Shown piece by piece: positions 33,716 through 42,923 of a DNA stretch of 64,000 bases. The first letter of the stretch is position 1, and each line of letters starts with the position of its first letter. The DNA is from Olsenella profusa DSM 13989 (GTDB taxonomy: Bacteria; Actinomycetota; Coriobacteriia; Coriobacteriales; Atopobiaceae): assembly GCF_030811115.1 (NCBI RefSeq), contig NZ_JAUSQK010000001.1, forward strand, positions 1,240,001 to 1,304,000. The letters run 5' to 3'. The translations under genes and the position numbers were made by a program. The notes beneath the pieces were generated by a model, which ran no database searches, was not told the DNA's origin, and was given only the letters and a program-made list of their open reading frames with translations.

Positions 33716-33887
33716 GGAGGAGGCGGTAGGCCTCCTCGTCGGAGCTGTCTGCGCCGCCTGCCCATGCGATGTGCCGCTCATCGGCTATCGGACACACCTC
33801 GCGGGACGACCCCATCGACACGTGGCGCGTCTTGGCCACCCGTCTCCTCGACATGCCCCGCTCGCGGGGCCGCATCGCCAGCTTCGC
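33707..33887 (-). pseudogene. IS21 transposase (IstA) N-terminal fragment
   Basis: About 60 codons: KLAMRPRERGMSRRRVAKTR, HVSMGSSREV, then DSSDEEAYRLLHPD. This resembles the N-terminal helix-turn-helix and following segment of IS21-type IstA proteins. The integrase core is missing and a different frame takes over with the IstB fragment. Confidence 0.5.
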
Positions 33888-34689
33888 CCGTATCCTCCTC
33901 GCCGTGTCGACCGCCCCTCCCGACTGGACGACATAGCGCGTCCAGCCCACGGGGCGACACGGATGCGGCGGAACGGCCAGGCGCGGAGGTGATGAGGAAA
34001 GCGCGAAAGAGGCGTTATGGGAAGCGCGCAATACTCAACCCGGGCGCCACCTGCGCCGTCAGCGGCGCCTCTGCCATGCCCCCATTGCGACCAGCGCCTT
34101 TTCCCAGAAACTGACTCATCGCGATCTCGGATTCTAAGGCGATGGCCGCTTCGCTTGCCAGCGGGACTTGCCTGCTTGGGCACTTGCGCCAACACTGATT
34201 AATAGCAATGCGATTGTCGTGGTCGCTTTGATGGCCGACTGTCAATCGCAAAGGACAGGCCTGCGGCAGTGCATCGACCCACACGCCAACCGTCATCTTG
34301 GAGGCTGACCTGGAAATGGCCTGTCTCGCGCTGTCGGCGGCGCCCCGAAAGTCGGCCATGGCCTCATGGGAGCATGGACGTTACTGGACCCAGGCAGTCC
34401 GATTGCACCGCCCCGGCAGCGTTATGTCCGGCTTGCCTCCGGGACGCCGAACCTCCGGAGGGAGCTGCCGTGGGTAACGGCGCCGGGCTCGCCTCCCACC
34501 TGCAGGGGCTTGGCTTCAACGCTGCCGAGGCTCTCCAGCTCACACGAGACAAGCGTCGCAGGGGGACAGGCAGGAGCGATGCCGCCGACGCCGAGCTCGC
34601 GGCACGACGTGCCGCCGCCGGATGTGGAACGTCGACACCCGAGCCCAGGGATGGCTGGGCCGAGGCCGCTCATGCGTGCCGGGGAGACC
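33888..34689. other. Non-coding or decayed DNA
   Basis: Only short overlapping ORFs in several frames, none with a recognisable motif or supported start. A 114-codon reverse ORF at 34015-34359 shows no family signature. Composition is less regular than neighbouring genes, consistent with decay. Confidence 0.4.
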
Positions 34690-35208
34690 TCAGCCGCCAC
34701 TTCGATGAAGGCCACGAACGCGGTAAGGCCCCTGTTCAGCACGGATCCCGAGGCGATAAGGTCGAAACACTCCCGTATGCCGACCCCGTCGATGATGGTG
34801 ACGCTCTCGCATAAGGGGAAGAACTGCGGCGGCATCGTCTGCGATTCGCCCATGGCCTGCCTGCGGGCGCCGGCCAAGACGCGGAGAGAGCAGACGGCCC
34901 GGATCCGCGAGCCTGAGGAGCGCGTCGCCTCCCCGGTCAGGGAGAGCGCCCCCGCCCTGCTCGATATCGGCGGCTGCGGGCCCCTGGCCGCCACGGAGCC
35001 CGCCGTCGCGGCCGGTGACAATCCGACCCGCATGACATTGGCCACCGCACACATGACATGTTTCAAGGTATTGCCAGGTATCAAGCACATGCATGTCCCA
35101 CTTGCCAGAAGGCGACAAACCTCCGCTTGAACCGTGGGGCGCATGGCATTGCGTGCAGCGTGATACTACGGGGAAGGGATTTCTTCTATGTGGGGAGAAC
35201 ACCGCCAC
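34690..35208 (-). pseudogene. Decayed c-type cytochrome/reductase-like gene
   Basis: The reverse strand encodes a heme-attachment motif CTQCH (35143-35157), then HGSSGGLSPSGKWDMHVLDT and YLETCHVCG. These resemble multiheme cytochrome domains fused to or paired with fumarate-reductase-like flavoproteins of Coriobacteriia. The frame then dissolves into low-complexity Arg/Gly text, while another frame stays open from 35144 to 34422 without a clear motif. I see no intact start and no complete heme series. The identification is tentative. Confidence 0.35.
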
Positions 35209-35533
35209 AGTGCCGGGGCGCTCCTTTGTGAGGGCCCAGAGAGCGAGTCTCGCGAGACGTCCTACCTCGCGTTCGGGGGAGCCGTTAGCCCATCTTGGCG
35301 CAGCTTAGGCTCCTGAGGTGGCTAGCGCCTGGAGAAGCGGCCCTCTCGACTCAGGGCTCCGAGGCTTGTCGCCGCCGTTGCGTTCGTCGTTGCCTTGCTG
35401 GCCGAGGGCGCCCTCGTGTGGCGTGTGATCGTGCGGTACAACGGCTCGATTCTCGGCTGAGGCGCTGCACGTTACCTTCATCGATACGGGGAGCGAAGAC
35501 AAGGGTCCTGCCATGGCATGGCCTTGTCAGCAC
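35209..35533. other. Intergenic, possible gene remnant
   Basis: No intact gene. On the plus strand a roughly 40-codon stretch ending in a stop near 35459 reads like a membrane helix plus tail (VAAVAFVVALLAEGALVW), without a start codon; probably a remnant. Confidence 0.3.
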
Positions 35534-36208
35534 TCATGCAATCACACCATCGACAAGCGTGACCACCCGGTCACACTTGGATGCCACACGCTCGTCATGG
35601 GTTGCGATGACGGCCCCCGCACCGTTGCGACAGGAGCTTCTCAGCAGTCCCATGACGACATCGATCAGCTGGCCATCGAGGGCGGCCGTGGGCTCATCGG
35701 CGAGAATCAACCTTGGGTTGTTGACGAAGGCGCGAGCGATGGCGACACGCTGCTGCTGCCCGCCGGACAGTCTCGATGCGCGGCGGAAGGAGGTGGCCTC
35801 GTCAAGACCCACCTTCCCCAATGACTGACGGGCTAGGTCGTGCCTTCGTTGCCGTGGTTGGCGTGGCAGGGCATACTCCAAGGGAATCTCCACGTTGGCG
35901 ATTCCGCTGATGTCGTCAACCACAACGTACTTCTGGTGGATGGTTCCCAAGAGGGAATTGCGCAAGCGTGCGCGGTCCCGCTCGTCATCGGGGACGGCCC
36001 TGCCCACGAGGCGGACGGTACCCGTCGTGGGGCGCAGCATGAGTCCCGCAATGGACAGGGCCGTGGACTTCCCTGACCCTGACGGGCCTACGAGCGCCAC
36101 CATCTCTGACTCATGGACCTCTAAGGTGATTCCGCGCAGCGCCTCCACTGGCTCTGGGTTGCTTCGGAAGGTCTTGGTGACGTCCTCGAGCCTTAGAAGG
36201 CAGTTCAT
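35534..36208 (-). CDS. ABC transporter ATPase of the bacteriocin locus
   Basis: 224-residue ATPase. Walker A is GPSGSGKST, the signature is LSGGQQQR and Walker B is LILADEPTAALD. LolD/MacB-like features fit its FtsX-type partners upstream. The start at 36208 has AAAGGAG nine bases before it; an in-frame extension would overlap the permease gene. It is the last gene of a likely operon with the two membrane proteins at 36214 and 37275 and the lactococcin-972-like gene at 38274. Proposed role: export of, or immunity to, that bacteriocin. Confidence 0.88.
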   Translation of the reverse strand: MNCLLRLEDVTKTFRSNPEPVEALRGITLEVHESEMVALVGPSGSGKSTALSIAGLMLRPTTGTVRLVGRAVPDDERDRARLRNSLLGTIHQKYVVVDDISGIANVEIPLEYALPRQPRQRRHDLARQSLGKVGLDEATSFRRASRLSGGQQQRVAIARAFVNNPRLILADEPTAALDGQLIDVVMGLLRSSCRNGAGAVIATHDERVASKCDRVVTLVDGVIA

Positions 36209-36213
36209 CCTGA

Positions 36214-37278
36214 TCACTCCTTTCCCGGGGACACCCTGCGCAAGAAGGTGAGGAGGAGCACCGCATAGGTTGGCGGCAGGCTGACCAGTGCGGCGAGGGC
36301 TCCCGCGCTCGCCGGCCCACCAACAAGCATCAGGACAAGGCACATCGGCACAGGGAGCGCCAGCACGATCATCGCGAGAAACGACGCCAGGCGGACGGTG
36401 AGTGCCAGTCTCGTGGCTCCGCACATGCGTCTGATGGTGAACCCCCTTCTCTCCCGCTCTAGGATCTCCCGTGTGGTGGCCCCAAACGAGAGAAGCTCGA
36501 GGAGGAGAAATGCCGCCATCGAGATGACATACAGGCTCGCGCGCACCATCAACGAGGCAAACCTCTGAGGCTGTTCGATGGCAATGCGCTGTGGCACGAG
36601 GTAGAGTCCGCCCTTTGCCGCCTCCGCGATGTACTCTGCGATGAAGTCGTCTGACGCATCGAGAAACACTGCACGCAGCACGAGCTCCTCTTTGGCGTAT
36701 ACGTCAAGTTCCGAGAACTCCTCGGGCGTCACCTGCAGAACCTGATGGTCATCGAGCTCGATGCCGGCTGCGGACGGATCGAACCACACCGCGCCGCGGC
36801 GCAGCTTGCCCACGATGGGGATCTGCTTGCTCCCCAACCTCACCGATGAGGTCGGCGTGACGTCGGCCCCAACAAAGGCACCAGGGGCAGTGGGAGCCAG
36901 GCCGAGGTCCGGAAAGAGGCCGCCTACTCTCCCCCCGGCAACCAGGATGGTCGGTGCGACGAAGTCCTCGGGACTGTCCAGCCCCAGATTATAGAGTACC
37001 GAGGAGTACGCCTTGCCCTTCTCTATCTTCTCGGACAGCATGCCGAGGAGGCGTGGGCTCGTCATGCTCACCGATTCTATGGGGTAGAAGGGGGCGAAGG
37101 CGACGGCCCTCTCCCTCCTGATGGCCTCCCCGCCCCGGAGCACTTCCACCTGGGTGATGACATCCCCCAAGACAAGGGACATCGCGAGGCAGACGAGTGA
37201 GAATATCAGGGTTGTTCCTACCAGCTCGCGCCAGCGGCGCAATGCCAGGGATACCCCGCCTATGACTTCGCCAATCAT
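36214..37278 (-). CDS. FtsX-like ABC permease subunit
   Basis: 354 residues: an N-terminal helix (about 16-36), a roughly 230-residue external domain, and three C-terminal helices (about 253-275, 295-320, 325-350). This is the single-unit FtsX arrangement. ATG 37278 overlaps the preceding stop by four bases. Five bases separate it from the ATPase gene. It probably forms one half of a heterodimeric permease with the product of 37275-38264. Confidence 0.82.
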   Translation of the reverse strand: MIGEVIGGVSLALRRWRELVGTTLIFSLVCLAMSLVLGDVITQVEVLRGGEAIRRERAVAFAPFYPIESVSMTSPRLLGMLSEKIEKGKAYSSVLYNLGLDSPEDFVAPTILVAGGRVGGLFPDLGLAPTAPGAFVGADVTPTSSVRLGSKQIPIVGKLRRGAVWFDPSAAGIELDDHQVLQVTPEEFSELDVYAKEELVLRAVFLDASDDFIAEYIAEAAKGGLYLVPQRIAIEQPQRFASLMVRASLYVISMAAFLLLELLSFGATTREILERERRGFTIRRMCGATRLALTVRLASFLAMIVLALPVPMCLVLMLVGGPASAGALAALVSLPPTYAVLLLTFLRRVSPGKE

Positions 37279-38264
37279 GTGCGGTCCCCGAGCGCGTTTG
37301 CTATCGACGAGCGCAAGGCCAGCCAGTTGAGGAACAACAGGGCCGCGGCCGAGAGGCCTGTCGTGAGGCAAAGCCATCCAACGGACCCCTCGGGAGGTGG
37401 TGACTGGCTCACCAGTTGCGTGAGCATGCCCGACGCCACCGCCCCCAGCAAGATGCCGACAAGGACGTGTGCGACGCAGCCCGCAAACTCCCTTCTGACC
37501 ATGGCATGCACGGAACCGCCCACCATATGGACAAGCCTGAAGTCATCGCTCCGATTGCCCAGAGAAGTCCTCCAGTAGACACCGACGGTCAACAGGCCAA
37601 AGGCAAGAAGCAGAGAGGCAATCACAAACATCGGGCTGCTTATCAGCTCGAGCCATACTGGACTTGCACGTAAGGAGGCAATCTCCAGGCCAGAGGAGCG
37701 CAGGAAGGGGCGCAGCTCCTCGATGAGCCCCTCGGGCATGGACGAGAACGCATACGTGCCGGGGTCGAGGTGGTCTGCTGCCGCCGGCACGCAAACGGCC
37801 TGGAGGATTCCATTGCCACACGAGGAGTCAACGGTCCCGACGATGCGGGAGCCGTTTGGGAGGAGCGTGAGCGACGAGCCATCCTCCCACCTGTCCTCCG
37901 AGTAGCTGCCCTCGAACAGGATGGCCTTCGGCCTGTCTTCCGGCACCAGCATTCCTCGATATTGTGACAGCCAGGGGACGATGCCGCTGGGGTCCAGCAC
38001 CTCCAAGATGGGGTGACCGTCACCGTTGCCATCGATGATGACGGCCACCCCATAGCGCGAGAGTATGTCCGCAAACTGCCCTGCAACGTTGTCGGACGCC
38101 GAATCCTCGTCCACTTCAGAGCTCCTCACACCCATCATGACAGGGTTGTCGCCAATTCCATGAGCCCTTGCGCTCCTGTCCTGGAGTGTCCATATGACGG
38201 ACCAGGCCACGAACGAAGCAAGGACGCTCACAAGGAGGCTGGGAATCAGCGTGTTGCGGTGCAT
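37275..38264 (-). CDS. Bacteriocin-associated membrane protein, second permease subunit
   Basis: 329 residues with an N-terminal helix (8-27), an external domain and three C-terminal helices (from about 215). It resembles the membrane proteins that accompany lactococcin-972 genes and keeps FtsX-like topology. The stop overlaps the next ATG. The bacteriocin-like gene ends ten bases upstream. Together with 36214-37278 and the ATPase it should form the transporter. Sequence conservation is too low for a sharper name. Confidence 0.75.
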   Translation of the reverse strand: MHRNTLIPSLLVSVLASFVAWSVIWTLQDRSARAHGIGDNPVMMGVRSSEVDEDSASDNVAGQFADILSRYGVAVIIDGNGDGHPILEVLDPSGIVPWLSQYRGMLVPEDRPKAILFEGSYSEDRWEDGSSLTLLPNGSRIVGTVDSSCGNGILQAVCVPAAADHLDPGTYAFSSMPEGLIEELRPFLRSSGLEIASLRASPVWLELISSPMFVIASLLLAFGLLTVGVYWRTSLGNRSDDFRLVHMVGGSVHAMVRREFAGCVAHVLVGILLGAVASGMLTQLVSQSPPPEGSVGWLCLTTGLSAAALLFLNWLALRSSIANALGDRT

Positions 38265-38273
38265 GGCTTCCTC

Positions 38274-38633
38274 TTACCAATAATAGAAGCCATAGTGATA
38301 CTTCGTAGTGTATTGATCTCCCCAAAGGGGCGAATCCCAGACGCTGTCCGTACGGCTACGAACTTGCGAGTCATAACGTGAGGATGCCTGAGACGTGTGC
38401 ATCCTTCCCGTATCGAGAGAAGGTCCAGCTTTCCTGGTGAAACGATGGTAGCCTTGCTTTGCATGTCGTCCACCGTCATTATATGAGGCCTGTATCTGAA
38501 CATACCCGTTCCAGCGGGCTCCAGCAAGGTCTTCCCAGCATTTAGCATAGTTTTGGCCTCCTGCAAGGGCGGGCGCTGATACCATGACGATAGAGAGAGC
38601 CAATCCCGCAAGAATGGCGATAATTTTCCTCAT
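38274..38633 (-). CDS. Lactococcin-972-family bacteriocin-like precursor
   Basis: 119 residues. A clear signal peptide, MRKIIAILAGLALSIVM...APALA, with AxA cleavage before GG, gives a mature part of about 95 residues. The mature part has A-RWNGYVQIQASYNDGG, GRHAKQGYH and a C-terminal YHYGFYYW. These follow the lactococcin 972 pattern (aromatic W-x-G segment, SxYxxxxHxSK-type centre, FYYNFW end), an inhibitor of septum formation in lactococci. The ABC locus directly downstream is the known company of this family. Activity is inferred. Confidence 0.7.
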   Translation of the reverse strand: MRKIIAILAGLALSIVMVSAPALAGGQNYAKCWEDLAGARWNGYVQIQASYNDGGRHAKQGYHRFTRKAGPSLDTGRMHTSQASSRYDSQVRSRTDSVWDSPLWGDQYTTKYHYGFYYW

Positions 38634-38763
38634 CGCTCCTCCTTAACATAGAACATTCGCTGATCGTGTCATCTGCCCTTGTCTTGCTCCTTACATGAAG
38701 CCCTGAAGACGTTTGATCATGCTAAGCCGGAGCCATACGCCCATTGTACCCTCCCTTCTTGAA

Positions 38764-39255
38764 TTACCAGCTATACATGGCAATATTCGAACAGAGGACT
38801 GTGGCACCATCTTGTGATTTTGAAAAGTAGTACGAATAGTATCCCGGACCAACATTTGTCCAGACGGTCTCGCTATAGCCATTTCTGCGCACCGAAGAAG
38901 AGCCCACAAACGAACTATTCCGGTAGAGACTAATTGTAAATGTTCCATTTATAGGACAACTTGCGGTTAGCTTGATGCCGATGTTGTAACCATCAAAGTA
39001 CCTTGCGCTGAGCCTATAGCTAATTGCAAAAGAAATTGATGTCCCGTCCCAAGATTGTGTAACGAAGGAAGGAGGACTATCCGCAGAACTCAAATGGATG
39101 GCGGTTTCGATCGCGCTTTCGTTTTCCATAGCAGAGTCAGCTGTCGATTCCATTGCGCCTACCCTTTGTGAAGTGAGAAGCTCAAATGCGAGGACGGACA
39201 TAAGTAGTAGGACGAACAGCAGTGGTTTGTTGTGGCTTAGCCTACGAGTTGCCAT
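38764..39255 (-). CDS. Secreted protein of unknown function in the bacteriocin locus
   Basis: 163 residues with an N-terminal signal or anchor (PLLFVLLLMSVLAFELL, residues 11-27), an acidic Ser/Ala-rich linker, and a beta-rich domain with SISFAISYRLSARYFDGYNI, TFTISLYRNSSFVGSSS and a GYYSYYF...IAMYSW end. Two cysteines (in ASCPING and VLCSN) could form a disulfide. I do not recognise the family. The tail ending in aromatic residues and Trp recalls the neighbouring bacteriocin-like protein, so it may be a second effector or an exported immunity factor (inference). Confidence 0.7.
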   Translation of the reverse strand: MATRRLSHNKPLLFVLLLMSVLAFELLTSQRVGAMESTADSAMENESAIETAIHLSSADSPPSFVTQSWDGTSISFAISYRLSARYFDGYNIGIKLTASCPINGTFTISLYRNSSFVGSSSVRRNGYSETVWTNVGPGYYSYYFSKSQDGATVLCSNIAMYSW

Positions 39256-39349
39256 ATGCTTGCCCTCTTCGATGTGAGGAGTGCTTTCGTAGAGGACAAT
39301 AACAAGGTGAGGTCTTGAAGTCTGTCATCCCAAGGGATGCAATCTGCGT

Positions 39350-41305
39350 CTAGCCTGTCAAGCCGGCATCATGTTGGAGCAGCTCCCTCAGTTCCCGGAC
39401 GTTGTGCACGCCAAGCATCTGATAAGTGCGCAACCTATAGGATTTGACCGTTGCCGTCGTCGTCTGACAGGTGGAGCAGATTTCTCGCGTGCTCTGACCT
39501 AGGGCGATGCCCAAAGCAACGTTTGCCTGGAGTTCTCCGAGCCCGCGCCCCTCCAGGTATTTCAGGGCTCTTTCGATTTGTCCGTGCGGTGGATGTCTGG
39601 GGACACGGGCGGCAAAGACTAGTTCAATGGTGCAGACCAGGCTGATGACGATGGAAGCCAGGCAACCGCATAGGGGGATGTCCGATGGAGGCATGTTGCC
39701 TATCTGTACGGAGAAAATGAAACCGAGCCCAACTAGCAGTACCCCATCGACGCCTCTGACAAGAAACGCGTCCATGCCCGCGCACAAGACTTTGGCAGCA
39801 TGCGTGGTGAGGGGCGAATCCCTCGCCGGCCGCACGACCTCCATCCCAAGGGCAGTGAGACACAGACATGGGCAAGGTATCGTCCAGAACAGATACTCTG
39901 GCGACTGAATCCATGACAGATAGACGGTGATTGGAAGCGAAAGTGCACAGAGGGGGAGGACCGCAGAGGCAAACGGCAGACTAGCATCATGTGGCGGGTT
40001 CGCATCTCTTTGGGGCCTGGTGCCGAGAGTGCATCCTGAGACAAGTCTCACGACGGATATCACGACCAAGACGAGTCCTGCCATCCATGCTAGATAACGA
40101 GGCATGTCGATGACCGTCGTTCCCCAGATTTCAAGATCGACGGGGGGCCTTAGAAGAATGACCGACAGGAGAGCGAGAACCCATATGATCCTTCGAAGAG
40201 TGCTGGTAGGGAAGTCCTCCCTCGACGCCTCATCGGTTTTCTCGGCTGGAGACGGGTGTCTTTCCCCCTGTGCGCCCGCGAGCGATTGGAATTCCCGTTT
40301 CCCATCCACGCCAAGCTTTTCATAGCCACGCTTACGGAATGTCGCGACGGTTGATGTAGCGATACCCAGGCGTCCGGCAATCATCCGCGCGGGTTCGTCT
40401 GTCAGCGTGTGTGCGAGAACCTCGAACTCCCGATTCGTCAGGGCACCATCGTTATCGATGGTGCGAAGGGTTGCCCTGGCCTTGTCGAAATCATCCGTAG
40501 TTGCGCTGCCCATCTCCAGCTCCCCTTTCCGTCTGGCGCGGAATGCAAGATAGGGCAGAGCAGCCAGAACGAGCAAGGAGAGCGGGAGAAGCCATTCAGC
40601 AGAGGGTATATAGCTGCAAAAACAGTAGTAGACATCACCTAGGACAAATGACTTGAGCGCAAGAAACGTCAGTTGGCCACAGAGGAGAAGCATGGCCTGA
40701 GGGGGGGAGGGCCGCCAGTCTGACGCTGCCCACTGCGAGGTAAGAGCCGCAACCATGCCAAATGTGCCGCACAGGATAAGCGACTCTAGAGCTGAGAAGA
40801 CACCCATCACTTTCGAAAGCAGGACAGATGCCGCTGGCCACCCCATGCCTATGCAGAACAGCAGTGGTCTGGACGAGCTTGGCGCTCCGCTGTCCTTCGC
40901 AGGGGAGGAAAGTGCCCACCCAACAGTAGCGAGGATGAAGCACGAGAACTCAACGAGTGAGAGCGAAGAATTCGCCTTGATGGCAAAGGTCGATTCCAAC
41001 GGCCCTCTTCCGCGAACGATTGCAATCGTCTCCGCTGCTGCGAGGACGAACATGACGTAGAAGCCCAAAAGAACAACGATACGTCTTGCCCTCTTTAGTC
41101 GTGCGGTTCCTTTGGCTGTTGAATGGGCCTCGCATCTGTCCCATAGCACAACACATGCAGCCACGATGCAAAGGGCGAAGACATTGCACTGGCCAGGAAT
41201 AGCGGGAGCTGAAATGTTTTGTGCGATATAGGGCATGCCGGCCAGTCCCGCAAGCCAGAGGTGCCACTTCCGCTGCGATAGCGCGTGTCTGTCTCTCTGT
41301 GACAT
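39350..41305 (-). CDS. Membrane regulator with two LuxR-type helix-turn-helix domains
   Basis: 651 residues. About seven helices, then a LuxR HTH near residues 285-340 (ALTNREFEVLAHTLTDEP, GIATSTVATFRKRGYEKLGV). A second set of about seven helices follows, then a C-terminal LuxR-like HTH (GQSTREICSTCQTTTATVKS, RTYQMLGVHNV). It reads as a head-to-tail duplication of the membrane-LuxR proteins common in Coriobacteriia. ATG 41305 is preferred to 41332 for its GGGGGGTTGGAG site. It lies upstream of the bacteriocin genes on the same strand, so control of that locus is plausible. Confidence 0.8.
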   Translation of the reverse strand: MSQRDRHALSQRKWHLWLAGLAGMPYIAQNISAPAIPGQCNVFALCIVAACVVLWDRCEAHSTAKGTARLKRARRIVVLLGFYVMFVLAAAETIAIVRGRGPLESTFAIKANSSLSLVEFSCFILATVGWALSSPAKDSGAPSSSRPLLFCIGMGWPAASVLLSKVMGVFSALESLILCGTFGMVAALTSQWAASDWRPSPPQAMLLLCGQLTFLALKSFVLGDVYYCFCSYIPSAEWLLPLSLLVLAALPYLAFRARRKGELEMGSATTDDFDKARATLRTIDNDGALTNREFEVLAHTLTDEPARMIAGRLGIATSTVATFRKRGYEKLGVDGKREFQSLAGAQGERHPSPAEKTDEASREDFPTSTLRRIIWVLALLSVILLRPPVDLEIWGTTVIDMPRYLAWMAGLVLVVISVVRLVSGCTLGTRPQRDANPPHDASLPFASAVLPLCALSLPITVYLSWIQSPEYLFWTIPCPCLCLTALGMEVVRPARDSPLTTHAAKVLCAGMDAFLVRGVDGVLLVGLGFIFSVQIGNMPPSDIPLCGCLASIVISLVCTIELVFAARVPRHPPHGQIERALKYLEGRGLGELQANVALGIALGQSTREICSTCQTTTATVKSYRLRTYQMLGVHNVRELRELLQHDAGLTG

Positions 41306-41426
41306 TGTGGCTCCAACCCCCCCGTGCTCCATTCTCGATTTTCACCGTCGACGCCGATTTTGGTTGACGGGATGCTCATGAACCGACGGGAAAGAGAGGG
41401 GCCCTGCAAACCGCCAGACTTGTCCA

Positions 41427-42185
41427 TTAGCGCGACCTTTCTCTTCTGCGCACCTTGAGTGCTCGCAGCGCCCTCCGGGCCCACCCCTCGTCGTGGACCT
41501 CGCGGATCGGGATGCCGCGCCTCTCGAGAGCCCGGCGCAGGCGCCTCCTGTCCACCTCCTCTATCTGCGCTAGTCCTATAGGCACCGCAGGGATCACGCG
41601 GGCCCGGGCGACGGGCAGGCGCACGCTCGCCACCGTCCTGAATAGCCTTGAGCGCCCGCCCAGGAGCAGGAGGGCGTACGTCTCCCCCCAGATGGCCGCC
41701 GTCACGTCGCCCAGCTCGTGGCGGCCGTCGATCGGGGTGAGCTTCCGGTACGAGGCGAGGGAGGCGCTGACGCCCCATTGAGGAGACTGCTTGGGCCCTC
41801 CATCGGCTGGGGGCCCGTACCCCATGAGCGTGACGTCGGCGTGGCCGCCGTGGACGGACAGGTGTAGCGTGGGGTCGCCCCCGTGCCACTCGCCGTCGAG
41901 GAGATGAATCCAGGACCTCTGGAGACGTACCGCCCCGAGCCAAGTATTATGACTTCCTAACAGTTCGAGCAGCAGAATGATCTCTGCGGGTATGAGCAAG
42001 ATCACCCAGAAGGAGACAAGCGGGTCCTCTGCGACCAGCACGGGCTCCGCGAGCTTAAGGGCCACCCACGGCACGGAGAGCAAGGCTGACATCCCCATGG
42101 GGACCTTCGAGATGGTGAACCGGGCGTAGAACCGCCGGAAGCCCTCGTCGAGGGCGAAGTCGGCCGTGATGGGCTCGCCGCGCAT
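41427..42185 (-). CDS. Membrane paralogue 1 of 3, candidate immunity protein
   Basis: 252 residues. The N-terminal DEGFRRFYARFTISK is followed by two membrane helices (around 30-50 and 60-85). The cytoplasmic domain contains YRKLTPIDGRHELGDVTAAIWGE and LLLLGGRSRLF and ends in the basic tail EVHDEGWARRALRALK. The layout resembles YcxB-type proteins. The last of three tandem copies behind an LXG toxin gene, it abuts its neighbour directly. The position suggests protection against the toxin; no experiment or family name confirms this. Confidence 0.75.
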   Translation of the reverse strand: MRGEPITADFALDEGFRRFYARFTISKVPMGMSALLSVPWVALKLAEPVLVAEDPLVSFWVILLIPAEIILLLELLGSHNTWLGAVRLQRSWIHLLDGEWHGGDPTLHLSVHGGHADVTLMGYGPPADGGPKQSPQWGVSASLASYRKLTPIDGRHELGDVTAAIWGETYALLLLGGRSRLFRTVASVRLPVARARVIPAVPIGLAQIEEVDRRRLRRALERRGIPIREVHDEGWARRALRALKVRRRERSR

Positions 42186-42923
42186 CTAGGTCCCCCTCCC
42201 CAGCCTCGACCTGAGCGCCCGCAGCGCCCTGCGCGCCCATCCCTCGTCGTGGACCTCGCGGATTGGGATGCCGCGCTTCTCGAGCATGCGCCGTAGGCGC
42301 TTCCTGTCCGTCTCCTCCATCCGTGCGAACCCTATGGGCACCGCGGGGGTGATGCGGGCGCGTAGCCACGTTCGGTCAGTTGTTGCGAACAACCCTGATC
42401 GCCCACCCAGGAGTAGTAGCGCGCGTGTTTCTCCCCAGATGGAACCCGTGACCTCGACAAGCTCGTGACGACCGTCGACTGGCGTGAATTTCCGGTATGA
42501 GACAAGGGCCCAGGAGATGATTGATTTCCGGGGCCTCTTGCCGATTGGTGGCCCATACTTGACGAGAGAGACGTCGATGTTGTCATCGCTGACCGACACA
42601 TCAAGTATGGGATTACTCCCGTGCCACTCCCCGTCGAGGAGGTGGAGCCAAAGCCTCTGAAGGCGTACGGCACCAAGCCAGGTGCAAAAGCTTGCCAGCA
42701 GCTCAAACAACAGAATAATCTCTGCGGGTATGAGCAGGACCACCCAGAAGGAGACGAGCGGGTCCTCTGCGACCAGCACGGGCTCCGCGAGCTTGAGGGC
42801 CACCCACGGCGCGGAGAGCAGCGCGGACACCTCCATGGGGCGCTTAGAGATGGTGAACCTGGCGTAGAACCGCCGGAAGCCCTCGTCGAGGGCGAAGCCG
42901 GCCGTGATGGGCTCGCCGCGCAT
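42186..42923 (-). CDS. Membrane paralogue 2 of 3, candidate immunity protein
   Basis: 245 residues, very close to paralogue 1 in its first 95 and last 60 residues (MRGEPITAGFALDEGF; ITPAVPIGFARMEETDRKRL; RRALRALRSRLGRGT). The middle, external or substrate-facing part differs: VSVSDDNIDVSLVKYGPP here against LSVHGGHADVTLMGYGPP. Conserved ends with a variable centre suggest recent duplication with diversification or recombination. It abuts the genes on both sides without a gap. Confidence 0.75.
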   Translation of the reverse strand: MRGEPITAGFALDEGFRRFYARFTISKRPMEVSALLSAPWVALKLAEPVLVAEDPLVSFWVVLLIPAEIILLFELLASFCTWLGAVRLQRLWLHLLDGEWHGSNPILDVSVSDDNIDVSLVKYGPPIGKRPRKSIISWALVSYRKFTPVDGRHELVEVTGSIWGETRALLLLGGRSGLFATTDRTWLRARITPAVPIGFARMEETDRKRLRRMLEKRGIPIREVHDEGWARRALRALRSRLGRGT

